The translations under genes and the position numbers were made by a program. Source: Pristionchus mayeri (taxonomy: Eukaryota > Nematoda > Chromadorea > Rhabditida > Neodiplogasteridae). Taken from it: 64,000 bases of DNA. The notes beneath the pieces are model-generated. The model was not told the DNA's origin, searched no databases, and was given only the letters and a program-made list of their open reading frames with translations. Location of the stretch: positions 42,502,520-42,566,519 of the forward strand of contig BTRK01000006.1 in assembly GCA_036245805.1 (NCBI GenBank), given 5' to 3'. Shown here piece after piece: positions 34,185-47,000 of the stretch (within the stretch, counting starts at the first letter, position 1; the number at the start of each line of letters is the position of its first letter).

Positions 34185-37100
34185 TCAGAGCTGGACGGAT
34201 AGCATTCGTGAGATCTCCTCTGTGAGATTGATCATCTGCCCGCAGTTGGTCTCGCCGACGACCTCGGAGAGATGGATCTTGGCTCCGCTCTGAAATTTAT
34301 ATTTTTAAGAAATGTGAAAATTACTAATCAGGGTCATTCACCATTTGAAAATGCAGATAATTTCCAAATTACATGAAATTGTGTGTTTTACCTCAGGAAG
34401 GGGGAAGGGCACGGAGTGCCAGTAGGAGTTCGGCAGTCGCACGCCGCGAGAGAAGTTGATGCATTGCAGGGCTTCCTGAGATCAATATTATACCATTTCC
34501 AGCTCATGGGATTGTGTGGAGCCCAACAGGAAAAGCTAGGGAAAAGGTTTTCACATCTTTCATCTAGAGAAATGCAATCTCCAAGTAGAATATGAAAAAG
34601 GTATATGAAAAACACTCTTTCCACTACATCTGATTTTTTGCACAGCAGTGCATTGGCTTCACTTACTTCGATGGGTTCTCCTCTCATTCCTGGCGGGGAG
34701 ACGAGCATGCACAGTTGCTCGCCCTCCCTGCACTGCACGAAGAATGTGCCGTCGACGCGACGGAGCATCAACTGCAAGTGATTGAATGTATTTTTTGTAA
34801 CCAGACTTTTAAACATCTCACGATCCACTCAATATTTCGTGATTCGTAGTAGATTCATTAGCTAGCATACTACCCACGTTGACACATTCTCAAACGACAT
34901 TTTTACCTATTATTCAGCGTGTTTTTCTATAATTCGGCAAAGTTTCTCCTACGACATGGTCACGACTGATGGAAAAATTACGTTGATATCGATGGTTTTC
35001 TTCTCCTTGTTGTAGATCACGCCTGGGCGCCCCTCACCACCAGCCAGAGTGCCAGTGAGACCCTGAACAAATAGTACGTCAGGCCCTCTTCAAGGGTTAT
35101 CATTATAGTATCCCATGCCGGCGGCGACCACCTCGACCCCTACTCAAAAAGTAGGGCGCCGTCCAGACACCATGAATGGGTCTAGCATGCAAACAACATT
35201 ATTAATTGTACTATTTTTAAATGGAAAGGGGAGTATTAGGTTCTCATATATTAAGCTTGGTGGTGTTTCACGCAGCTCGTAGCCTCTCCTTGCCCATTTT
35301 CCTTGAATAGCCTCGTCGATGAACAAATGTCTCACGATGCCTCTAATTTGTATTCAGACCGGGAATGCTCAGTCAAACGTTTGAACTAGGAGAACCACAC
35401 ACCCGATACAAAGCACCGCATATTTGTAGTAATATTATAGGGACAATAGAAAATGTACTAGGTCCATATTCAGTAAACAACTAACATTAAACTGGATTTC
35501 CATCGTATCTTCGCAATCGATCCACGTCATCGTGAAGTCTTGCCGCATTCCCTTCACGGAGGAGGGATACTTGGACTTGGGCCAGTTTGACGGAGAGAAC
35601 TGAACAAAACGTATATTTTGGAGTGCATTTTCAATGAGTAGGAGGTTTTTCACGAATGGACTCTTTTGGCTAAATTATATAACTTGTAAGTACTGACGTA
35701 GGGCACGACTTCTCCATTCTGATTTTTGAAGTGAAGTTCGTCCACTTCTTCCGTGAACACATCCATGTGCTTGTCAGTGACGATGGCTTTCAGGGGATAT
35801 GCAGCAGACTTGAAGTCGCTGGAGGAGAGCGACTGAAAGTGATCATATTGTGAATCGATTTGTTGCCCCTTTTAGGCTAACTTTTTTTTGGTCTTTTTTA
35901 TTCATTAAGTGTGTTTTTTGCTTTTAAAATGCGCTACCAGTCAAATAAACAGACCTGGAAACCCAATATGTGGCAGTGCTCGAACGGGTTCCGGATGATG
36001 CCGAAGGAGGGCTCCACGAAGTCGACGCCGTTGGTCTGAAGAATGCAATACAAGGTACGTACGTCATGTCTTAGAGACTAGGCTAGTGGAGTAACACTGA
36101 AACCAACGCCATTTTCATCGTAGAGAGTGAAACAATATCGTCAATAAAAATAAAAACGAACTGGTCTTCTAAACATTGTCACTGGCGAAGTCGAACTTTG
36201 CTGATGGGGAAGGGAGTGAAGAACTCCGGCCTGGAGATGTGACAGTGGAATGGGAATTTAACTATTTTAGGGCTATAACTCCAGGAATCATAAAAGCAGC
36301 ATGCCGATTAGTAGCGCCGGATTAGACTTGTGACTTTCAGGTGAGCTTACCTTTACAAGGATGGTGTGGCCTGCTGGCAAGTCGGCGTGCATGAGTCGTT
36401 CATCTTCGAAGATCGAAATGCGATGGACGGCGTCAGCCGAGGGCTAAACATGAGCATACAGTTAAAAAAGGTGAAATATTTTCTTCACAATTCAAACCAA
36501 TTGTCAACAATTCACAACAATTGTATTATGATGCGTTCCTTAATTATTTGTAAAAGTCGAATGTTGATACCCTACTGGACCATTATTAAGCAGATACCCT
36601 ACTGGACCATTATTAAGCAGAATTCTAATCACCCACCTCATAGTAGACGGATCCGTCGAGTCGACAGTAGAGGCGCTCAGAGGAGAAGTCGGTTCCAGGG
36701 CCGGTTGTAACTGTCTGATTAGGTGAGAATAGACCACGAAAAGAGTGGTACACCACGAAATGGTCCGCCTTTTACCACACGAGAATCCTATTTTGCAGAT
36801 ATGAGTGTTGCTCGTATGCACGTTTCCTTTTACTTTTTAAAATTTTTCTAAAGATTTACATTTTAATGGTACCTCTTCGGTGAAGTCCAGATGCTCGTTG
36901 CCGTCGACGGATCTTCCGTTCTGAGGCGGCCAGTGTTCCTGCTCCATCTTGGCGCGCCAACTGAATTTAATTTCACTGCATCTTAATGTTTTGTTTAATT
37001 AAAAGAGGGCTCCGGGGAACTAGAGCTCTCATTCTGCTTTTCTTCACCTGAATGCCTCTAGAATATCACTTTATCTGCATGGTTGATTCAATTTGAGCAA

Positions 37101-37222
37101 CAATATATATAATTTACTTACTTCTCCTCGGTTTTCGGCGCGAACACGTAGGCCAGTTCACGGAATTGGCCAACGGGCAGCGCTCCAAACATCTCGACGA
37201 CCATGTCACGAGTGTCAACCAT
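34185..37222 (-). CDS. Unrecognised soluble protein, 11 exons, 354 aa
   Basis: I do not recognise this protein. Exons: 37222-37122, 36960-36873, 36714-36637, 36443-36351, 36035-35955, 35832-35698, 35599-35486, 35062-34982, 34771-34667, 34475-34392, 34289-34185. All have GT/AG and the phase closes (1065 nt). The start ATG follows a TTCCAG acceptor, as expected for a trans-spliced leader site. It has no signal peptide or membrane segment and mixed charge, with several Trp and Cys. Visible landmarks include MVDTRDMVVEMFGALP (start), FGIIRNPFEHCHILGF, TMTWIDCEDTMEIQF, LAGGEGRPGVIYN and a hydrophilic end MINLTEEISRML. A small extra exon between 36037 and 36350 (a frame reading PEFFTPFPI) cannot be excluded. 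Codon use and paced introns support a real gene. Confidence 0.7.
36567..36620. repeat. Perfect 27-bp tandem duplication in an intron
   Basis: Two back-to-back copies of a 27-bp unit starting ATACCCTACTGGACC lie in intron 3 of the 354-aa gene, ~17 bp inside its 5' splice site. Exact identity implies a recent event. Confidence 0.9.
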
Positions 37223-38018
37223 AACGGAGAACTGGAATCTCAGCCAATCTCTCTCTCTCCACCCCTCTTTCTCTCCTTAATGAATGCATAGAGCCTCAAC
37301 AACAGACTGATCAAACAACTTTCATCAATAAGTGAAACCGGGTAAAAATAGCAACGTGATTATCGGGAATCGAAGATGGGATAATTGCTAAGATAAGTGA
37401 AAACAAGGAAGTAAAGAGGGCGAAACACGCCTGTCTCCTCGCGAGAAAGGTCGAGAGGGCGGAGAGACGCGACAGCATTGGTCACTGTTGGCCTTTCAAC
37501 GAAACTATGATCAGAAACACACTAGCAAAGAATGCAGAAGGAGAGTGGAGGAAGATAAGTGAGATGGGTGGAAGAGAGAGAAAGAGAGAAACAGAGATGT
37601 GCACGAACGCAGGGGTCACTTGTGTTCCGTGTCCTTGATCCAACTCTGAGCAGGAGTGCGCACCACTTTATCGTGCATGAGAGACAAGTGTATTATACAA
37701 TCGAGTTATTGCTAGACGAGGCAGAGTCATCGGAATCTGTCAACATGGGCGAATGGGGGGTGAGATCGTCGAGGCTATCTGGAGACGGATGTGGGAGGGG
37801 GAGAAGGGGGAATACGACTGAACACGATACGCGTAGTGCAAGGCCCGTAATGTGAGAGTACAGAGTAATCAAGCGGTCGTTCGGAAAGACGCGGAGCATT
37901 TGTTGCATAAATATTAGAGATAATGTATCTGAGACACCCGATTATGCACGACATATTACGAGGGGTGAAAATCAGGTATGACACAACCCTAGGATGGGTA
38001 ACTGAGTGGGAGCTAAAG
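37223..38018. other. Intergenic region between two minus-strand genes
   Basis: Probable promoter side of the 354-aa gene and 3' flank of the Ig/FN3 gene. GA-rich (37560-37600), no exon or RNA gene seen. The 0.8-kb gap is too wide to suggest an operon. Confidence 0.5.
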
Positions 38019-41000
38019 CTATCTAGCAAAGGTGCTCATAAGCGGGGGAGCTGCAGATCCGGACTTGAACGAGGCCAAGTTCTGAAACCGTCCGTCAACG
38101 GAAGAAATCTGACTGTTCCTCGAAGAATCGCACCGATTCCCACCGCCGTTCTCACTACCGTCGGTCCTGAAAAGAAAAAAAATATTGTAAGAAGTAGCAA
38201 AACTTTGGTGCCTCATGCTGGAATCGAACCAGCGACCTTCTGTTTACTAGACAGACGCTCTGCCACTGAGCCAATGAGGCGCATGCTGGGGAAGCGCACG
38301 CGGAGGGATTCTCTCTTTCGTCCCGTCTTTTTCTTTTTCTCTCTCACAAATAGCAATGCATAGCACCGGGCAACATTCTTTCACCACATCGCTCGTCTTT
38401 GCTCCCAAAAATCAATTTTTTTCACAGAGCACAATTAAATCATTTCATGTCTTCACTCACAATGGGTGCGTTGGTGAGTCGGCGTTGGTCGTCCGCGTCT
38501 GCGCGGATCCGCTGCCTCCGCTCTCCGCTAGTGATGCGGGAGAGTAGGCGATTACCGCCGCGTCGCCCGCCGTCTTGTAAGATACTAACGGCGACGTCTT
38601 CAGCGGCGAGCAGGTGTTACCTGAAAAAAACCGTTTTCTCCCTGGTTTCCCTAGTGATCTTTTCCATCAAAATCGTGCGTCAACTCACTGAGAAGAGGAG
38701 GGATGGGCGGCAGCGGGCTGGAACTGGGGTGGTAGAGAGGCAAGCCTCCATTGGAGAGAAGCGGCGGCGGATGGGGCACTAGCATCTCCCGGCTCATGCC
38801 TGTATCCGCCGAGTAGCAACGAGCAGACGAGAGAATCTCCGGAATTCCTAGAAAGGGAAATGATATTATAGTGCTCATTTGCGTTAGAGAATTCTTTACT
38901 CAAATTTGTATAACGTGTGGATAACAATGATAACGAGTAAGAATAGTACCTCCTCTGAGCCCGTAGTGGTTCTCTAGTGGCGCGAGATGGTCGACGTCTC
39001 CGTGTTCCTCATCTGACTCCTCTTCTCCTCTCCCGTAGAGATTCGGGAAGGGTCGACCGCCAGGCATCCGAAACCGGCGAGAAGAACGAGAGTTGAGTGA
39101 GACACGGTCCTCGTTCTGGAAAAGATGAGATTCCGATCTCACTCGCTACAGACAATGCGTTTTGCTAAAACCAGGAACAATCTACTTGATTTATGCCGAG
39201 TTTTCGAGTTTTCAGAGCAAAACGTTTCACTACATTTGATGGTCTTTATCACTCACATTATTGCCGTTGCCCCTGAGCGGTAGATGCTCATCCATGCCGT
39301 CGTGGTCGAAGAACTCCTTGGGGTCGTAGGGCTCGGCGAGCTTGCTTCGGTGCACCTTCTGCTGGTTGTAGATGTGGTAGGAGGTGTCCAGGAACTTGTT
39401 TGCTCCTGCAAAAATTATTATTGTTATGTTTGAACCTTTTAGATAAAGCCGATCTGAGCGATGGAGTCGGGTGTATTTAAAGCAGGATGGAGAGCATTTA
39501 CAGTCAGATTGGGATCGTAGGTCACACAGTACCTCCGTTCTTGTTCCTCTTGTTCGATCGATATCTGCAGCAGCAGGCGCAGCAGAGCATGAGGAAGATC
39601 AGAGGGACAAGGCAGAGCAGGAGGATGACGTGCACTCTCTGAAGCAGCGTGAATTATTGATTTATTCATCTATTGATCTACAAGTTTTTGCGCTTTCGTT
39701 GCTTCCAGTACCTGCTCCTCCGTCCCGGGTAGCATGTCCATCAGGCCCTTCTGTAGCAGTGAGAGAAGGCCTCGGCGTTCCTCATCGGGGTCTGGAATGC
39801 TTATTCTCCTATCCTCCTATTACTTCATGCCTTGATATTTGCACATCCAATCGAGCATTACAGTTCTGTTTGTTGTTGTGTAAATTGCTAGTACGGTTAA
39901 CATACGCATTGTCTTGACGGTGACGACGTTCGATCGATCGCTCTCTCCTGCTGGGTTCTCGGCGACGATCGAGATGGCGTAAGTAGCGTTCTCACTCAGT
40001 CCAGTAACAGTCCACGAACGAGCTGCGCCCTCGACTTTTTGCTGAAATACGAAAGTACGGTAAACAATAACACTTTGCCCAACGGCTTTGAGTCAAAGCG
40101 CGAGATGGTAGAGAAACAACTATCGACCAAAATAGAGAAGCGACAACAACCACTGAACCCTTCCGAAATAGAGTGAGTCAAAATTCGACTGTACGCAGAG
40201 GTCTGTACGAAAGCTTGACAAGGATGGGGATGGAGGGAGTACTTTCTAACAATAAGGTAATGCAAGTGCCATCTTACGACAACAAACATGGAAGGAGAAT
40301 GGGATCACCACGCTGATATTGTACATTTAATAGAAGGTATGTGGGCGACAATGAATTAGTAGCTCAGTACAACCAGAATGATGGAAGCAAGAGCGACATG
40401 GACACCAGGCTGGGAAGGGGATCCTTGTAAACTGGATAGCGGTAGGGGCGGGAAAGGGGATGGGGCTAGACTTTTCGAGGTCGAGAGAACGCCGCCTGCT
40501 GAGCGCGCGCCTTTCAGCACGTTGGAATAACAGAGAGGAGTGAAAGTGAGGTGATCGATGGGGAGCACGACACACTTCGCAGTGGGGCGCTAATCGCATT
40601 TGTCCTCTTCCTACTACCAGGATTGCCGATAATGCAATCCACATGTTGACCAGGGCCCCGACTAACTACAGCCTGATGACATTTGGGTCGTGCAAAAGCT
40701 CTAATTGCAGAAGGCTGTGGCAAAATCAGCTGGATTTCGCAGATTTGCTTGTAGTTGCTAGATAAATGACTCAACGAATGACGTCGAGTATCGGGTAGAC
40801 ACATAATTCAATAGTCTATTGGTTCTATAGATACAGTTTCGTATGGCAATTCTTGATATTGTCTAGAATGAAGATGTGCGATTCAGAATTTCAAAAAAAA
40901 TGGCACTTTTATACTACTCACAGTGCCCTCTACTCGATCGTCCCGTCCGTATGAGATGGTGAACTCCGCTGCCTGGGAAAGATTGTGGGTGGCCTCGTGA

Positions 41001-44000
41001 CGCCACACCAGCCGAATCGACTGAGACGAGAGCGGATCGACGTTGGTGATCTGCAGAGGGAAGTGTTGCCTGGTGACGAGAGTCACGTTGCCATCCTAAT
41101 TCTGGTTTCGACAAAATCTGAGGGCCATTCTCTTCATCTCTTACACTCTCTCCAGTTGAGCCGTCCGCTTTTGTCTTCCATGGATGGTCCTTAAGCGAGC
41201 CATAGCTCACTTCTCAGTGAGCATTCTCATGCACAATTAGAGACAAAAGGTTGTAAACACCACGTTTCTCTCCGCGTACTCGCCAAAAGACGAGAGATCA
41301 TGGGTGACCAGAGAATCACAGGATAGGAGGAGAAATCGCTCACCAGAGGCGGAGCTGGTCTGGACTCTCGCTGCGGCAGCATGGTCTCCATCCAGTCCGT
41401 CTCCGTGCCGGCAGACGCGGTCTTGTCCTCGTTGACAGCAGTGACGCGGAATTTGAACCTGAAGAATGGTTGCAAATTGATTAGGCAAGCTATAATTTTC
41501 TCGTGGAATTTCCGAAACTGTGAAAGAATTACGATTTGTGCTGAGTTTCCGTCTGACAGTGAATGGTTTGGGCAGAAAAATTACTTCTTCTGGGGTTTGA
41601 GATTGGTGAGGAGCGTGGATCTCGTGTGGCCGAGTGAGTGGCTCGCATCGCTCCACTTTCCTTCGCCTTCCTTCAAATTGCCATTATTATCTCACTGATG
41701 CAACCTCATGCACAACTACTGGAACAACGATAATACTATTTTAGGTAAATGAAAATATAAAAAGTTTTAGCTACTGTTACTGACCATCCGAGACTGCACG
41801 ACGAATGTGGCGATCTTCGGAACGGCTTCCGAATCCTCGAGCGTCCACTGCAGTCGGACATCGTTGCCGATGACGAAACCAGTGACCCTCGTGATCTTTG
41901 CGGGCGGGATTTTCTGAAATTTCATACACTTTAGTAAACATTAATTTTCTTCCATGTTCTGATAATTTCAACATCTTTTCACTACGTCGTGAAACACAGT
42001 CTGATAAATGGATTTTCGGAAGAAAACACTACCTTCTTCGGCTTCAGCTCGTCCGTTGGCGTGAGTGCGTCGAGGGATGTCGGCTTGGCGGATGCTATGG
42101 AGACGACGGAGAGGTAGGCCGTCTCACTGAACTTCTCCCGATTCTCATCCTCGACCACGCACGCGTACCAGCCCTCGTCCTCCACGGAGGTCTGCAAATT
42201 GCTTTGTCAGCCTTCTGAATTTGCATAATTTGAGCAGTAATATAGGCGAAATTGAAAGATTCTGGATTCTGAACAGATGAGATACTGCACATCGATAGAA
42301 TGGAATCAAGTTTTCTAGATAGCGCGTCTGCGTTTCAGTCTTGGGTCGTTTACATCCGTTTACCTTGAACCCAAAGGCGAATTTTCAAGATTGGTGGGAG
42401 GCGATTGAGTGAGTAAAGCACCCACATTCACGATTCTGAGTGAGTTCGACGGGAGCAGCTTCATGCGAGAGTGCTTGATGTTGATGTTCTCATTGTCTGA
42501 AATGTTGTATTCATCTCTCCATTTTATTTTAATCTTAAAAGAGTAAAAGATGCAGTGACGTCAAGCGAGTTAATATGACGGCGGTTGCGTAATAATCGAA
42601 CAAGGTCTGGCACATCGATTTTTCAAAAACTTCTGGAAATGGGTTTTCGAGGGTGCTCATTCACGTGGTCAAGTTCATTTTGCACCAACTCGACCGGTTA
42701 AGCCAGGCTGCATGTAGGCTGCATCTACCTTTACGACCGTAGCTCATGAACCGATTGAGGAATCAACTTCAAATTTGTACAGTGATAAAATGAGACCCCT
42801 ACGACTCCAAAGACACTAAATTAGCATATTTTATTTCAAGCAACAATATCAAAAATTCGGTTCTCGAATATATGGCAAAAACCGAAACTGAGAATCGCAT
42901 GAGGAGATGCGTCTTGCTCCAGCTATCATTTTTCGTATGCATGGTATGGGGTTAGAAGTCCGCGTTTTTATGTTACGCATCATTTTATAGGTCATTTATC
43001 GCCTCTGGACCGCTTTACCTGCACAAGCAGTGACGAATGCGAATGTGTTTCACTCTCAAATATACCCTCCGCGACCCTCGTCTCGCAATAATTTAATCTG
43101 AGAGTATATTTCAGAGTGAAACGTATAATCATTCGTCACCCCTTGTGCAGTTCGGGCGGTCCAGTGGCGATAAATGACCTATAAAATGATGCGTAACATA
43201 AAAACGCGGACTTCTAATCCCATACTCTGCATACGAAAAATGATAGCTGGAGCAAGACGCATCTCCTCATGCGATTCTCAGTTTCGGTTTTTGCCATATA
43301 TTCGAGAACCGAATTTTTGATATTATTGCATGAAATAAAATATGCTAATTTAGTGTCCTTGGAGTCGTAGGTGTCTAATTTTATCACTGTACAAATTTGA
43401 AGATGATTCCTCAATCGGTTCATACGTTACGGTCATAAAGGTAGATGCAGCCTACATGCAGCCTGGCTTAACCGGTCGAGTTGGTGCAAAATGAACTGAA
43501 TGAGCACCCTCGAAAACCCATTTCCACAAGTTTTCGAAAAATCGATGTGCCAGGTCATTCAGGCCATTGCTCGATTCTTACGCGACCGCCGTCATATTGA
43601 CCAGGAAACTACTATGCTAGATGGGGCAGTCCGGTGAGGTAGACTTCTAGAGTTCTTATTAGAGAGACGATATGGTTGCCCACCTTTCTTCCACATTCGC
43701 AACAACACTCGCTTGATCTTGCACACCATCTCCACCGTCTCGCCTTCAACCACTGTCATATTGACTGGACCGCGCACGATCGCGCCCTGGAATGAGAACC
43801 GTAACAGAGACACAATTTCGTTTTTTGGGATGCAGGTTAGGATAAATTTGCACGCTTCGTACCTGATTTCTAGCTCATCAATTTTTTTACTCACCGTATT
43901 CCGTTCATCATCGGGCAGCACGTAGTAGTTCTTCGATCGCCCCCTTTCCAGTCCGATGCCGTAGATCTCCGCTTCCTCCATCGCGGGCCGAGAGATGCAC

Positions 44001-47000
44001 TGCAATTTCAATGTTTTTGCTCTATATTTCGAACTTTTTCAGATCGTTCTCTTGGCATCATTCATTGTTCAAATACTAAATCGCCCCAATCATTAAAATG
44101 TGGGAGTTTTCACTACATTCTTTCATCTGCAAAACACTCCCTGGCTAGTTTTATACAAGTACCTGTACAGTTCCCGAGAAGTTGTTCCTCGACATCATCG
44201 TCACGTTGATGGGGTTGGTGTAGAAGTTGGTGACGGTGGGAATGCCCATCCTCTCGACGGCATCGATCAACGGCGTCGAGTTGACGAAGACCATCGGAAT
44301 CTCGTAGCGGAGATTCTGCGCGTAGCACGAGATCTGTAAGGAGAACATTGATTGATAAGTGGAATGGAACATATCATAGCTTAGCCCTAGTTGCGACGTG
44401 GCTCATTCATTAGCAGATTGGACGATTTCAACGGCAAAACCAAACGAAAGGTTGATCATTGTATTCCTCCACTTCTAGGCAGTTTCACAGTTTTGAGGTC
44501 ATCACTCATATCATTTTCTCATGTCCTAAGACTTCAAAATAAAATGTTTCACCTCCCAACTTCTATCTGCCGTCGCCTGCGTCAGATGGAGCACGACATC
44601 ACTCGGCTGGTGCACGATCAATTCGTAGTAGACGAAGACCTCGTCCTGGAACAAGTTGTGATATCTACTGCACTCACGCAATACAGCAGTTAAAAGGTGC
44701 ATACATGTCATGAGAGTTTAATTTCATTGAATATTCGCCACCACTTTCATTGGAAGTGACGGAATTCATATTCGCTAAGAGAAGACCACACTAAGCAGAG
44801 AACGGTTGCCAATGAAAAAGAACTTGATAATCTACCTTCTCATTGAAGAGTGACTGCCCCTTGCAGACGTAGATGCCCGCATCGCTCGTCTGGAGGTCCT
44901 TGATCTGGAGATTGCCGAAAATCTGCCGAACACGGCTGTCCTTAGCACTTCCGATCTTCAGAGTACGATTCGGCTGTAATTAACAAATGATGTAAATTGG
45001 TATTTAAAAGGTTTATTTTGCTCTTTGTTGCCCTTTCAATGCGGAATCGAATTGCGCACAAATATTGTGCCTATGCTTAGGGGCGCGCACAGTTGCCGTC
45101 CCACCACCCGGCCTTGTGGCCTAATGGATAAGGCGTCGGACTTCGGATCCGAAGATTGCAGGTTCGAGTCCTGCCAGGGTCGAAATCTTTTGCTGTGTTC
45201 ATTTTGCCTCTAAACTAATTAATTTTATCTTAATGAATTCAAAATAGTATTTGCTTCGTGAAATTCGACCCTGTTATTTTATTTGTTTCTACTGCATTGA
45301 TTCCATTTTTTCCCTCTAGCAATTGAATGTAAAGTTTAAAGAAAAATGCATAAACTCACCCTAGACCAGGAGATCTTCGCATTCCGCACCACGCACTCGA
45401 TGAGGATGTGGTTGTTGTGGACAACTTCCAGCTGGATCGGCCGCTCCGGCGTGCTCATCCGTCCCTCCGGCCAGCTCACTTCCATCCTCTCCGGAGGCAT
45501 GATGGCGTTCTCAGGGTCGTTGTTGGTGACAACCTGTAATTTGCTCATTTTTTGTGCTCCATTACCATATTGATAAGCGATTGTTTGGAGTAAACAGTCC
45601 CTAAAAACGAAGGTCCCTCTAATATGATACGGGTAGTTTGCGCTTCTATATGAAGTTTGCCCAGTGTGTTTTTGGTGTGGCCTGTTTATAAACTCCCCTA
45701 GGATCGGGCAGAAAACGGCCCGCAACATTTGCTTTCGTGATTAGACAGAGACGCGCCTCGAGCTGTTTGTGCTGATATCGCGCATCTATCTACTGATTCA
45801 CCACATCTTCTCCATTCATCCAGCTATCCTAGTCAAACAATATTTCTCATCAGCTCTAGTTGATCAAGAAACATTGGAAGCGCTTTAAGCGTATCCCCAT
45901 ATTTCATCTATGAATGATACTATCAGAATTTTTCGAAAAGTTACCTTCAACTCCACTGCCGTTGTCGACTTCCTCTCCTGTCTCGTAAAGTCGTTTCTGA
46001 CGATGCAGAAGTATCTGCCAGCATCCGATGGCTGCACCATCGCAATCTGCATCCCGGAAGTGGACGAAAGAAAGCGGGAGTTGCCTCAAGATCAACAGTA
46101 GGCTTCAAGGACAAACAAAACGGGTGGACAGTGATCCTTTACAGCATGAAGTACGTGCACTGTATACCAGTTTTCGTTTTTGAGATTTCTAGGACAAGCT
46201 CAAGTGGAAATGACTATGATCCGAAAGTATGTGAACCGTATGTTTGGTTATGATTTCTTTTGTATTTTGAGGACAAACATATTGCGATCTTGATCTGCTA
46301 CAAAAAAGTACCTGCGCTGGATCCGAGGGTCTCGTTGAGGTTCTCTCGTTCGAAGAATATCTCGGGAGGTCCCGGGACGACATCGGGCATGCCGGGACAG
46401 GGAAGACGAGCGACGCTGCCCGGTCGAGCGTAGATGGTCTGGAAAAAGCTGTCTGTTAGCGTACATTCAAATTGTTTCAAATTTTCATAATAAGCTTCAT
46501 TCTCAGTACCCATCTCGACTCATGCTACCTACAACTTCTGTTCACTTTCTATTAACGCTTTGTTCCCTCATCAATGCATACACGATGAGGTTGAATGAGT
46601 AGTTAGGGCATTTCTTCCACATTAGACGGATCCATCCAAGAAGCTGTCAGCACGAATCACAACGCTGCCCATCACGCAAGAAAGAGGAAATGAGCCGCAC
46701 TCAGACACTTCCTCCTCCCTCCTCCTCCTCCTCCACACCTGTCCCACTCCCTACCGCACTACTGTCACCGCGTGTTCTCGTCATCGGGACTAATGAACGG
46801 AACACCGGAAGCAAGCGAAACCACTTAGCAGCAGATGCTCACTAGAGATGACAAAGCGACTGATCATGATGTTTCATCCTCCAATAGAACTATGTGCATT
46901 CACCGACTAGTATCGCAAAAAATTCAGCCAGTAATCCAAGCTGGCATAAGCTCAGGTTACATATGGAACGCATAGCTTTACTTCCTGTGACTAGTACTAG

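Noticed and set aside
36172..36236. Possible extra exon (frame reading PEFFTPFPI) in the 354-aa gene
   Set aside because: Neither its acceptor nor its donor gives a phase compatible with the flanking exons, so it was left out of the model but noted there.
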